A stretch of 64,000 nt of DNA, from NCBI GenBank assembly GCA_025506515.1, contig JACCIX010000687.1:1-64000 (forward strand), in the 5' to 3' direction. Positions 34,452 through 45,480 of this stretch are shown one piece after another. The notes under the pieces are model-generated. The model did no database searches, had not been told where the DNA came from, and saw nothing but the letters and a program-made list of their open reading frames with translations. A program made the position numbers and the translations under genes. This DNA is from Flaveria trinervia. Taxonomy: Eukaryota; Streptophyta; Magnoliopsida; Asterales; Asteraceae. Each line of letters starts with the position of its first letter. The stretch's first letter is position 1.

Positions 34452-37400
34452 CTACTTGTATAGAGTGTAGACGTCGTCAGCTGACAAGTTGGTAAGCCAC
34501 ATCGGGTCGATACCCTGATAGTATCCATTTTTCCCTCTTTGTTCAAAACTATGACAGCTTCCCCTATTCCTCCAATCATAGTACCACCATTTGAAGTGAG
34601 GAGTGAAGTCCTGTGGCATTCCCGTAGAGGGATCTTTGACATTGTTCATGGAGGACTCCACTTCAGCACTATCTTTGGCTTTCCAGTTATGGGATCAACT
34701 TCAGAACGTCTAATATATCTCGTAGGTTGTTGAGGTTTGAAGTTGACCCACCTGGTATGGTACTCTTTCTTCAGGGCAGCCTCAAACCAGCCTGACATCT
34801 TTCTTGGGTCAGCGTATAACAGCTTTAGTTTAGCTAGCTGGTTGAGCTCAAAACTAGGTAGAGTCTTTAGATCATGCAGGGATCTAAAATACTCAATACA
34901 TTTCTCTCTCTTCACTGCATAAACATTAAGATCATCAAAATGTGCCCACACAGTAAATTTGCCTGACACCTTGTGATGTTTCTTCACATTGTTGAGCTTG
35001 CTGTAGACATTCTGTTTAGGAGCAGCGCGTTGGGCTCAGATCTCCTCAAAACAAGCAGCCCATCCAGCCTTTCTGATATCAACATCAGGATTTGAGGCTT
35101 GGGCTTGTCCTTCACCTTCTCGAACTCTTGCTCCATCTTATCTAGTATCTCAAATGTATCACCGACCAGGGAGTCACCCAAATTGGGACCGCATTTCCCT
35201 CTTTGTCAGCGTACTCGAGATGTGCTCTGCAGTGACGTCCTCTATCTCTATTTCATCAATGTCATTTAGCTCATCGTCACTGGTTTCTAGAAAGGTTGGA
35301 GCGTCCTTTACAATCTCATCGGGATTAAACTTGAACATTTCTGCAATTTGCTCGTTAGTGAGATTGTGAATGATCTCTCCTTCTTCAGGAGTGTACATCA
35401 CAGATCTCTTAACAATACCCTGCAGATCAAGAATCATCATGAGCTGAGTCTTGATCTATTAGAAGGGAGCAACATCATGTTCATCCCTCTGAAAGTTTAG
35501 ATCTGCTTGATTTAAAACATGTAACACAACCTATATTAGTCAACAATCAAAGCAGTTAATGTCAACATTAAGTATAAACATTCATTACATTAATTTGATA
35601 CAAGATTCAAATACATATGATTTAAATAACATAAACAACTAAGTATTACTCTTATCCTGTATCCTCAGCTCTTCTACTACCGGGGCGGATGTGGAGGTAC
35701 TCTGATCTTGAGTCCTTTTGGTCCTCCGTTCACTTGCAGATGTGGCACCCTCAGCAAAAGAATCATCGTCATCATCATCACCAGCTGCATCTGTATCACC
35801 CTCGTGATCATCATCACCATCATCATCATCATCATCGCTCTTATCACCAGCATCATCGTCTCTGTCTCCTTCTCCGATCTTCAAGGGCTCTTCTTTGGAC
35901 CCTTGAGCTTTAGCTGGATGGACTTGTTTGCAGCCTCCAGCTCCTCAATCTTCTTGGCATGTTGCTCCTGGAGCTGAGACATTTACTGAGCCTGTTGATC
36001 TATCAATCAAGCCTGCTGAGAAAGCTGTTGAGATTGTGTAGTAGTAAGATCTACTAACTGACGAATCTACGTAGTTTTCTCGTCGTCGGCCGCTAACAGA
36101 AGCATCACTATACGGTTCAGCGCTGATAGCTGCTCCTCTACCCCAATGGGAAGTAGAGGTGATCCAGATGGATAGGTAGGGAAGGATGATGGTGCAGCTG
36201 GATGGGTAGTAGTGGTGGTGGTGGTAGTAGTGAAGATTCGGGTAATATAGATGAAGGTGGTGGTGGTGTGGGTGGGATGATGTGGTGGCAGGGGTGAAGA
36301 TTGGGGTAATATAGATGAAGGTGGTGGTGGTGTGGTAGTGGTGGTGGTAGCTGTGGTGGTGGCTATGGTGGTAGCTGTGTGGAAGGTGGAGTAGTGGTGG
36401 TGGTAGTGATGAAGGTGAGTCTTCTCTACTTCTTCTTCAAGCCATGGGGCTGAGCCATCCTTTTCTTCCTTGATCCTTTCGAGGAGGATGCTCCCCCTAG
36501 AACACGGCTTGGCTGATCGGGAGCATATGTAGGATCAGTGTCAGTCTCTCCCGACCCGCCAGGGCGTTCACCAACCGCCCAAAGCCCTCGTTCTGTGGCA
36601 ACAACCTTACCGCCAACGGTCCGAGTTAGAGGCTCCTCATATGTGTCCTCCTCATCATCAGGTATGAAGTCCTGATGGAATCCTGCAGTCTCTGCTCCGT
36701 CATGGGTAGATGCCGGAGATGCTATATCAGCAGGGGGGCCCTTGGTTGAGGGGCCCTGCATCTCCACCATCACTGATGTCGTCGTCGTTGTTGGAGTCAT
36801 CCTCCGGAGCTGTAACTGCTCATCATCTGAATCACTGTCTACGTGACGCCATTTTTGCCTCCCCGTGCCACGTAGTCCACCTGGCCAGATACCGAACAAT
36901 CTCCTCATAGGGGGCTTAACCTGCTTCCCCATGTAGACTTTCATACAACCCAATGTGGTATCATCCATCACCTCAAGTACCACTACATCCTCCTTATCCT
37001 TCGGCAAGGAAGGGAGCTTCTGGTCAATGATCATCTGCATGAATCGAGGGTACATGCAGAAGCCCTCCTTCCCTTTCCCCTCAATGTCTCCACCAGGTAG
37101 GTGAATATCATTCTGGAGAAGCTGAACGGGTGGTTCAGCACCAACGCTACATACACGTTCTGGATCTGATCTGAGAGCTGATCAAACCCTCCCTTCCGAG
37201 AAGCAATACACTTCAACAGCACATGTGCGAGGTACTTGAACTGGGGGCATAGGTGCTCTTGTTGAGCACCCCTGTGTTGATGTCCCCGGAGTACTTAGCT
37301 CACATGAAACATCCTCGAACAATGAGGGGGTGTAATCGAGTGGGACAGTCAGCATCATCCCCGAACTGTAGCACTGTCCGAGATCATCCTCGGTGATCTC

Positions 37401-37622
37401 TATGGCCTCTCCAAATATCGAACTCCTAATGCGATGGGGCTCTGAGGATCTATCAACTGCGCCTTCCCAGAAGGCCTACTGTATCGAGCGATATGGTGTA
37501 CAGGGAGTCGATATGGCATGCAAGATCATCGATCTCCTCAGAACCATGATAATGCCAGAAAATTCTGAAGCATTTCTGGATGTCAGATCCAGATGTGCAC
37601 AAATGTTGTGCTTAGTGCTCAT
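34452..37622 (-). pseudogene. S1 accessory (env-position) ORF
   Basis: Homologous in layout to the S2 accessory ORF. The probable ATG at 37620-37622 opens MSTKHNICAHLDLTSRN. MYPRFMQMIIDQKLP (about 37010-37055) matches the S2 MFPRFLQLIINVDLP motif. Then come a Pro/His/Thr-rich stretch over GGT-type triplets (about 36180-36420), an acidic run of Asp residues (35750-35850) and C-terminal parts at 35174-35440, 34646-34987 and 34452-34661. Several frameshifts and stops break it. Protein divergence from the S2 copy is large. Function unknown. Confidence 0.7.
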
Positions 37623-37699
37623 AGTCCACCGACTAGAATATAAATGTTAGTATCCGTTGATGAATAATAACTTGTGTCATTTGGACTTGAAATGCTTTT

Positions 37700-38640
37700 G
37701 TTCTGTCGTGTGGAATGAGACTGTGCGACTGAGATCTAGTCATGCGAATGAGCAGTGCGACTGAGATCTAGTCGTGCGAATGACCTCATATGTACGACTG
37801 AACATGCGACTAGGCTCATACGTATGTAACTCATTCGTTTACATCAGTTGTGCTGATGAACTCATACGCATGGTTCAGTTGTGTGGTTTAGCGATTCGTG
37901 CTACTCAGTGGTGCGACTGACGTTCATCACACTGTCCATTCGCATGACACACTGTTGTTCAATTCAAATTCAAGTTCAGACCAATTCTTAAGATTAGACA
38001 TCGTGTTTTGGTTCATTGGACTCGCATCATACTATTTAGCACCTAATAACTTTAATTTCAATCTTTTACTTAGTTTAATTAGGTTATTTATCCAAACAGT
38101 CTCGGTTCTTGGTTAGGGCCGAATATGTCGATTTTTGAACCAAATTGATTGAAATACGAGTGGATTGCACCGCATTATACCTATATAATCAGCGGAAATC
38201 GTCAATACACAATAATCAATAGTATAGAATACTCAAAAGAAATTTGGCAGAGTGTTATGTGTCGTGCGAATTAGGGCTATTCTAGGGTTGATAAATGACT
38301 GCAACCGACTCCCCCTCTATTTATACTAGGGTTCCCTTCAGTCGTGCGACTAAGCCTAGTTGCACATTTGTTTCGTGTGACTTAAGATCAGTCGTGCGAC
38401 AGACACAGTCGGTCACTTTCAGGCGTGCGACTGTGTCATTCGGTCACCTTCATCCATGCGATTCGCACATTTTAGGTGTCCAGTCATGTGATTTTAGTCA
38501 TACTGATGGTCCAATCACACGTATGTCCCATACGTGTGGGTTAATCATGCGATTGGGCACATTCATATCCTTCAATCATACGACTGGTCCATGCTCATGG
38601 TCCAGTCGTGCGAATGAATCATACTCATTTTTTGACTTTA
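37700..38640 (-). repeat. S1 palindromic motif cluster near the accessory ORF
   Basis: Motifs of the type CAGTCGTGCGACTG and TAGTCGTGCGAATG recur in two blocks, about 37720-37960 and 38340-38620. They are the same family as those in the S1 LTR (13790-13990) and leader (14510-14740). Each is a near-palindrome, CAGTCG and CGACTG around two bases. Confidence 0.8.
38317..38327 (-). promoter_or_regulatory. Candidate TATA box upstream of S1 accessory ORF
   Basis: On - it reads AGTATAAATAG, followed by a purine run (AGGGGGAG). It lies about 700 bases upstream of the accessory-ORF ATG, within a region of CAGTCG..CGACTG repeats. Its position parallels the TATA-like box in S2, though the spacing is longer. 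Confidence 0.4.
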
Positions 38641-38695
38641 AGACCATTTTACATTTTGCACCCTTTTAACTTATGAATAAACATTATGAGCACTT

Positions 38696-38829
38696 GATCA
38701 TCTCAAACATGATCATTTTATCCAGAAAAACCTTTGATCACCTCAGACGTGATCCTTTCAAAACATTTTGTCACCTCAGACGTGACCCATTTTTATTTGA
38801 AAGCACATGTGTTCACCTCAGACGTGACC
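38696..38829. repeat. Four palindromic repeats around CTCAGACG
   Basis: The copies are GATCATCTCAAACATGATC (38696-38714), GATCACCTCAGACGTGATC (38736-38754), GTCACCTCAGACGTGAC (38770-38786) and GTTCACCTCAGACGTGACC (38811-38829). Spacing is 34 to 41 bases. The arms change together between the first two copies (CAT/ATG to CAC/GTG). Confidence 0.85.
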
Positions 38830-40375
38830 TTTTAAATGATAAGGTTCCTCATCAACTTCCATGACATCGTCCGATACTAAACATACTGAATTTGACAAAC
38901 TTTGTACAGAAATAAAAGAGATAACACTGACATTTAAAACTAAGACATGTTTTTGTGTTTTTGTGAGGGTTAACTCCTAAGATGTAATTCTAAGGAATAA
39001 TTTTTCTGAGAAAGCAGCTTCAATCATTTAGACCATACATGGACCAATTAATTTGGAATCATACAGGATACTCAAATCATTCAGGACAAGTTATTTAAAA
39101 CCTTTGATGCTCTATTCTTGTTTTCATCCGGAGTCATTTAGCAAATTTAGAAAATCATACTAGTACTATTAGGTCCCCACATTAATTTGAACTTTCAAGA
39201 ATTGTAGCCACCATGATTGTCCATATACTTGTCCTCTTAACTCCATACATAGACTTTCAACACAGATTGGTGATGGTTTAAGGTTTGTTTATTTCAACAA
39301 GCATTTATGGATCCCACACTTATATGATAATCAACATTCCTCAGGAGATTTTTGAGCAGTCTCAGGGTAGTATTCAAGAAGAAACTATTCTTAGAACTTT
39401 CAAAGAGAAGCCAAGCCTCATGTCAGTGCCACCGCACAGTAGAGAGGTGGCAAACAACCATGAGTTCTAGAATATATAGATTATGCTTATCCTCAAGTCA
39501 GTGCCACTGCACAGCAGAGAGGCACATAACCTATCTTTTTGTTTGAGCATTTTCATTCTTTTTGCATAGATCTTACCAACAACATAGGTTATCAGTTTGA
39601 TTGTATTTGCATTTTTTATGTGCTTTTGTTCATGCTTTGGTCTTACGCACACATTTGTGGCGTTTGTTTTACTCGTCACCCTTATTGGAACTTATTGATT
39701 GTGTTAACCAGGGATAAGGTATTACCCACAGCTAGTCAAACATTTTAGTTTAATCTTGAGATCACCAAAAAGGTCTAGTTATCTATTGTGTTGAATCTAC
39801 CGACATATCATCTGTGGTCTAGCAACCTCTAGGTCTACTTTCTTGGTGTTACCTTAGTAGTAGCTAGCTTATCTATCATATTTCCTTTTATATTGCCCAG
39901 ACTACATAGACTTATACTTGAGCTTTGCATTTTTTTTCAATTTATATTTTAAAGTCCCAAATGGTTTGCTCCTGTGTACTATCATATTCCAGAGATTGAA
40001 TCGGTATCACACATACGATCTTAATTTTATCAGCTTGCCTCTTCCTCCCTCGTTTTTTTGTATATTACTGCCTAAACCTATTCTCCCCCTAAAATTTTAA
40101 GACCGTCACAGATTAGCGTTTTAGGATTTTAATAGGCAAGGAATAAGACCAATTGTAATTAAACTACGTTAAGCAAATAAGATAAAATAAAATAAAATAA
40201 AATAAATAAAAGAGATTTGACACGACGCATCGGACTATACATGGTCATCTTCAGGAATGACCTCACTTTTCTTTTAACGCCATTGACCTCTAACAATATA
40301 GAAAACGTGGTTTGTCAAATGCCTTTGTATAGAGGTCAGCACGTTGAAAATCTGTATTTATTTTTACCACATCGA
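38830..40375 (-). other. S1 noncoding region between pol and accessory ORF
   Basis: No coding similarity. A Sirevirus-like purine tract reads AAATTTTAGGGGGAGAATAG on - (about 40080-40100). Two copies of a hairpin-like motif starting GTCAGTGCCACYGCACAG lie at 39422 and 39496. In Sireviruses several polypurine tracts often follow pol, which fits. Confidence 0.6.
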
Positions 40376-40896
40376 TTAAGTTCTTTTCAAAGCAGTCACG
40401 GATAAAGTGATATTTAATTCCGTGTGTTTGGCCTTAGGATGTTGGATCAGGTTTTTAGTGACTGCAATTGCAGCAGAGTTATCAACCAAGATAGGAGTAG
40501 AAGAGAATTTCAAACCGCAATCTCGCATTTGTTGTTGAATCCATATGATTTGAGAACAGTAGCTTGCAGCAGCAATGTATTCGGCTTCACAGGTTGACAA
40601 TGCAACCGAGGTCTACTTCTTACACTGCCAGGTTACTAATCTTCTCCCAAAGAACTGACACCCTCCTGATGTGACTTGTAGTTCATCTTGCAGCCGCCGT
40701 GATCCGAGTCACTATATGTTGTAAGCTCAAAGTCATCATCATAAGGATACCACAACCTAAGTGTGGGGGTGCCCTTCAGATAACGAAAAATCCTTTTAAC
40801 CCCAATAAGATGGTTCACCTTCGGCTTTGCATGATATCGTGAGCATAAACATGTAGCATACATGATATCACTTGGTCTGATGTAGGAAAATCTCAT
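40376..40896 (-). pseudogene. pol: S1 pol: RNase H
   Basis: Motifs on - are YIRPSDIMYATCLCSRY, VKRIFRYLKGTPTLRLWY, TTYSDSDHGGC (catalytic Asp), then in the next frame STCEAEYIAAASYCSQ (Glu) and LVDNSAAIAVTKN (Asp). A frameshift near 40620 separates the two parts. Compared with S2 at 44332-44985, about 80 to 90 codons between RT and RNase H are missing. Confidence 0.85.
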
Positions 40897-41063
40897 TTGG
40901 TGTCTGATCCACCTATAACCTGAGAAAGAACTTCATCTCTCCCATCGCACTCATCTCAAACTCTGCCTTCATTACTGCTTCAAACTCTTTACATAATTCT
41001 TCGTTCTTGGAATCGAAGATTATGTCATCGACATAGACATTACCAGCAGTACCATCTTTTTCT
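40897..41063 (-). pseudogene. pol: S1 pol: reverse transcriptase, C-terminal half
   Basis: The palm box reads NVYVDDIIFDSKNEEL, followed by EAVMKAEFEMSAMGEMKFFL. This is the portion missing from S1-left. It is truncated by the K1 LTR at 41064 and further along by an internal deletion before RNase H. Confidence 0.85.
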
Positions 41064-42197
41064 TGTTGGGTTTGTTACACCTTTTCAGCTTGTTTAACCA
41101 CTTAAACACATGAAACGCAGCGGAATGTACTACTTTAAAACTATTAGAGTTTCTGAAATTTATCTTTCTAATGTGGAAAACCAACAAACTCAAAACATAA
41201 GGATCTTTATTATGTGAAAACAAGCATACCATATGATAAGAACAACCAAAACATGATATAATCATACCAAGATACTACCTTTCTGGATGCTGCCAAAAAC
41301 AACCAAAAGAAGGCTGAAATGAGGCTGAAAATGACAAGATTTCAAGGGTAGAAGTCCTCAAGTGCCCTTTCCCTTTAGCCTCTAAGCAAGCATCATGGTT
41401 GCATGAACTTAGATACCAAAACTCCAAAAGGAAAGCTGCCAAGAGCCTTCAAACCCGTGAATTTCCAGCAGCAAGATAGATGAAGATGGAGATGAATTCG
41501 ACCAAGGTTCCAAGAGGAGGACCCTCAAGTTTGTATACCCCAAGCCTCCTTGCAAACACCTCTTGTTAGGGAGATCTTTACACCAAAACTAACACACATT
41601 TCACTCCTAAAACTCTCAAAATGCAGCTGCCTGGCCGTAGCAATTAGAGAGAGAGAAAGGTGTTTTGTGTCTATTGCATGTGTTGAGATTGGATGAGCAA
41701 AATGAAGTCCACAAGGCTAGTTAATGTGTGTGTAGTTTACCAAGCAAAAGGGTCCATTAGAATCAAGGGGAGGGGCGGCCAATCCCTTATTCAAAAGGGC
41801 TTTCCCTCCTTTAAATTAAACACACACATTAAAATTGGCCTTGTAACTAGACATACAATTAACCATTTAATTGTATGTATAAGTCTTATAAGTTATACAA
41901 TCAACCATTTAACTTATAAGTTATAAGTTCTCATTATTATTTGGTGTTATCTAACTTATGTAAATAACACTTTAAATAATATCATTGAACAAATATTCTA
42001 ATAAGTTGTTCCTTCTCATATGCAATTTATTTAGAAAACCCATTTTCTAAATGGTGTAAATATTTAATTGCATGATCATATCATCAATTAATATTAATTG
42101 GTGTTTGCTAAGCTTGTTATTGGGTATAACCCGACTTGGATCATAACGTACTAACCGCATCAATATTCTACGTGTCTTGGGCACATAGAATCCTACA
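41064..42197 (-). repeat. K1 3' LTR (inverted)
   Basis: Reverse complement of the LTR at 20016-21153, 1134 bp, from TGTTGGGTTTG to GAATCCTACA on +. A polypurine tract on the right shows it is a 3' LTR with its element body to the right. The left flank TTTCT is the reverse complement of the AGAAA beside the 5' LTR. Confidence 0.93.
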
Positions 42198-42212
42198 ATC
42201 TCCCACTTGCCC
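42198..42212 (-). other. K1 polypurine tract
   Basis: On - it reads GGGCAAGTGGGAGAT immediately before the LTR start TGTAGG, a common form of copia polypurine tract. Confidence 0.85.
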
Positions 42213-43214
42213 AAGATTCATAGAAGATTGATGCAAGCAGTAAATACCGCCTAACAACGGTTTACTACCCTTAATACGCATGACTTATAGCCATTCAAAA
42301 CATCATCCCATTCAAGTATCCTACTTGAAATGATTTAGGTGAATCATTCATCTATCCTTTTGTTACAAATGTCATGTTAAATCCAAGAACACAGAGTGAT
42401 CATTCCTTGTTGATTTAACTTATCAGCCTTAGACATCTAACTCTCAACGAATAAGAGGAACAAATTCCATCTTGACTACATACGTTTCTCACAAACACCT
42501 CGTGTCATACCTGAACATACCCTTATGTGTTGTCCACTATTTCAGGACAGTGAAGAATTAGCTCAAGGTATAATACTTGGTGAATATCAAAACCCAACAT
42601 GTATCTCAGGTCGGAGGATACCAAATGATATTCTCCTTTACTCAAATTTACTTATGATCAATCAATAAGATTCCATGTAGTAAAATTTGAGATGCGGTCA
42701 GTCCAATATTTGCATCCCGTAAATATCTATCAACCTTGGTAACAACCAATTTCTCTATATTCATTCCTTATGAATATCAACCAATCCGAGTTTATAATAA
42801 TCTTACCCTCACACTTGTTCCCACAAGTATGAACGACTACGGACATTTAGAGTAAACAATTTACTCATGGATTAAACATGCTAAATTGGAACATTAATTG
42901 AAACATTATAACCATTCTTTCAAATTGATAATGAGATAGACAATGCTGCTGATTGAAAAACTTAACTTCATGTATTCTACTCCGTCTAAATTTGTGATTA
43001 ATGATGAATTTAAGCATTTATCAAAAATTTTCTTTAAGAGGAATAACATGATTTGTAACTGTATGAAAATGATCAGACATATACACATATGATGGGATCA
43101 TACTATAATACTAAGCCTCATCCTAATGAGTTATGTTGTTAAATTGATACATGAACAAAGTTCTAATTGGAAGTATATTGTCCATTTAAATCCATACAAG
43201 AGCTCATGTATCAA
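42213..43214 (-). other. K1 3' noncoding region (inverted)
   Basis: About 1 kb of AT-rich noncoding DNA next to the K1 polypurine tract. Intact copia elements often have such a stretch between RNase H and the 3' LTR, and K1 on + lacks one. TTGATACATGA at 43144-43154 and its reverse complement at 43204-43214 bound a 71-bp inverted repeat. The right boundary, where S2 begins, is approximate. Confidence 0.6.
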
Positions 43215-43466
43215 CTAGGCATGCTGATTATCATGTTTTCATGTTGATTTAGAAAAATAACTGTTATGGGCTTCACATTCAATTTACAAAGATTTTGTCC
43301 TCCCTTTGCAAGTCAAATCATCATTTTTCACACTTATGAACTATGTACTTTAAGTTATAAGATCTATCTTGAGATGCATTTAACATCTCATTAATGCAAT
43401 GATGTAAGAGCTCAAGATAATATACAATTGATCACATAGGATTCTTTTGAGAGCTTAGATATGATC

Positions 43467-43640
43467 ATCATCAGGTCACCAGGTCTTTACTCACGTAAAA
43501 CAGAGGTGCCTTTAACCCAGGTCTTTGTTTACACAAAACAGAGGGATGATGAGGATCATGATCTGTTCACCGTTTGTAACTGAATTTCAGTATGATGATC
43601 ATACACCCAGGTCTTTGTTTACACAAAACAGAGGGAGTAT
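43467..43640 (-). repeat. Three copies of a stem-loop motif after S2 pol
   Basis: CCAGGTCTTTGTTTACAC and variants occur at about 43489, 43516 and 43606, each ending in AAAACAGAGG. Short arms flank them (TCATAC and GTATGA around the third; ATCATCAT and ATGATGA around the first pair), so each could fold. They lie 300 to 500 bases after the end of RNase H. Confidence 0.7.
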
Positions 43641-43954
43641 GATTTGCAAAGATAGCTATTATAAAGTGTTGGTACATAGTGTGTTTAGATGAGTGAATTG
43701 GTCACATCAGAAAAAGACTCACCTTGTATTCTCAAAATGAAGTTTCCCACAAACAATCACTTTAGCATTATGTTTGGCATGCACTCAGATTACTTTCCAC
43801 TCAAGATGAATCTACTCACATATCAAGAAACTTGCTGAGATTTATTATTACTTATGAATTCAGGAATAAGGAAAGCTATAGTGTACTATCATTTCCCATA
43901 CATATGTCATGCTGATGCATCATTACACATGGTATTTTAATTGTTTAGACTTGA

Positions 43955-44560
43955 TTAATCTAAGTTAATCATGCCCAGAGACTCATCCAGAAAGTTAAAT
44001 CTAACTGAATCAAAGGCTTTAGTGAATAGATCAGCAAGCTGATTTGATGTATCCAATTTGAGTAACTTAATCAAACCCTTTTCTGAGCAATCTCTCAGAA
44101 AATGATATCTTATTTCAATATGTTTTGTTTTACTATGTTGCACAGGATTAGCAGTTATAAACATAGCAGTAGAACTGTCTATATAAATTGAAGTTTGAAG
44201 GAAGTTGTAACCATAGTAAAGTAATTGGTTTTGAAACCAAAGAACTTGAGAACATCCAGCTGAAGCAGCAATGTACTCAGCCTCAGCTGTGGATACAGAA
44301 ACATTGGTTTGTTTCTTGCACTGTCATGATACTAGCCTTGGTCCAATGAATTGACATCCACCGTTGTTGATTTTCTGTTACTGTTACATCCACCATAATC
44401 ACTGTCTGAGTATGAGTAGAGTGTAAAGTCACCATCCTTTGGATACCAGAGACCAAGTCCTGGTTTTCCTTTGAGGTATCTGAAAATTCTTTTAACCATA
44501 TTGAGATGAGACTCCTTGGGATCAGATTGGTACCTAGCACATACACACACAACAAACATA
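43955..44560 (-). pseudogene. pol: S2 pol: RNase H
   Basis: Motifs on - are LYSYSDSDYGGCNSNRKSTT (Asp), then after shifts a region with stops, and LADLFTKAFDSVRFNFLDES ending LGMINLD at 43955. The central part (44165-44330), which should hold the Glu and second Asp, is readable only in fragments. Confidence 0.85.
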
Positions 44561-45480
44561 ATATCAGGTCTACTGGCAGTTAAATACATAAGTGAACCTA
44601 TCATTGATCTATATAATTTTTGATCAATAGATTTTCCAGAAAGATCAGGAGCAATCTTATAAATTGTTGATGCTGGTGTGTTGCATGAGGATACTTCAGC
44701 AAGATTGTATTTCTTTAGAATTTGATGTATGTATTTTTCTTGATTGATGAATATCCCATCTGATTTTTGATGAATTTGAAGGCCAAGAAAGAAGGTTATT
44801 TCACCCATTGAGCTCATCTGAAATTCAGATTTCATCAGCTCTTCAAAATTCACACACAATCTCTTATTAGTTGAACCAAATATAATGTCATCCACATATA
44901 TTTGAACTACTAGGAGATCTTGATGTTCTTGTTTGAGGAAGAGAGTCTGATCAATAGTTCCTCTTTTGTAGCCATGCTTGAGCAAGAAAGATGATAGTGT
45001 TTCATACCATTTTCTTGGTGCTTGATGAAGACCATACAGAGCTTTATCTAGTTTGTATACCCTATAGGGATAATGAGGATCTTCAAAACCAGGGGTTGTG
45101 ATACATAAACTTCCTCATCAATCTTCCCATATAAAATACACACTTGACATCCATCTGATACACAGTAAACTTCTATATGATGCATAAGCCAAAACACTCT
45201 TATGGCCTCAATTCTTGCAACTGGTGCAAAAACTTCATCATAGTCAATTCCTTCTTTTTGAGTGTATCCTTGTGCAATCAACCTTGCTTTATTTCTTACA
45301 ATAATCCCTCTATCATCCAGTTTTTTTTATATAGCCATCTTGTTCCAGTAGGATGTTGACCTTCAGGTAAATCAACAAGAGACCATACTTTTTGCTTTCT
45401 GAACTATTGAAGCTCTTCTTGCATAGCTTCAATCCAGCTATTGTCTTTTAAAGCAGCAGTGATATTTGGAGGCACCACTT
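44561..45480 (-). pseudogene. pol: S2 pol: reverse transcriptase
   Basis: The open frame 44332-44985 holds YVDDIIFGSTNKR, SSMGEITFFLGLQIHQ, IHQILKKYNL and SLMYLTASRPDIMFVV. The N-terminal part (45048-45480) is fragmented; IDYDEVFAPVARIEAI can be read near 45210-45270. It is more complete than S1 RT but not functional. Confidence 0.88.

Larger units (their letters stand above)
34443..41063 (-). mobile_element. S1 (right half): end of RT, RNase H, accessory ORF
   Basis: Read on -, it starts in the middle of reverse transcriptase at 41063 and continues through RNase H, a long noncoding region with purine tracts and palindromes, and an accessory ORF to about 34452. The 5-mer at its start (AGAAA on -) matches the duplication at 20011-20015, and its first codons continue S1-left in frame. 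CAGTCGTGCGACTG motifs also match the S1 LTR. No 3' LTR follows; microsatellite DNA begins at once. Confidence 0.85.

Noticed and set aside
33727..34642. Long ORFs on both strands rich in Tyr and Ile
   Set aside because: They are translations of the TA/CG microsatellite, which is self-complementary and lacks stops; no real protein.
35689..35977. His-rich ORFs on + over the S1 accessory ORF
   Set aside because: They are antisense readings of the Asp-rich stretch encoded on -.
41064..42197. Solo LTR in S1
   Set aside because: A polypurine tract and about 1 kb of element-like 3' sequence adjoin its right side, so it is a true 3' LTR rather than a solo LTR.
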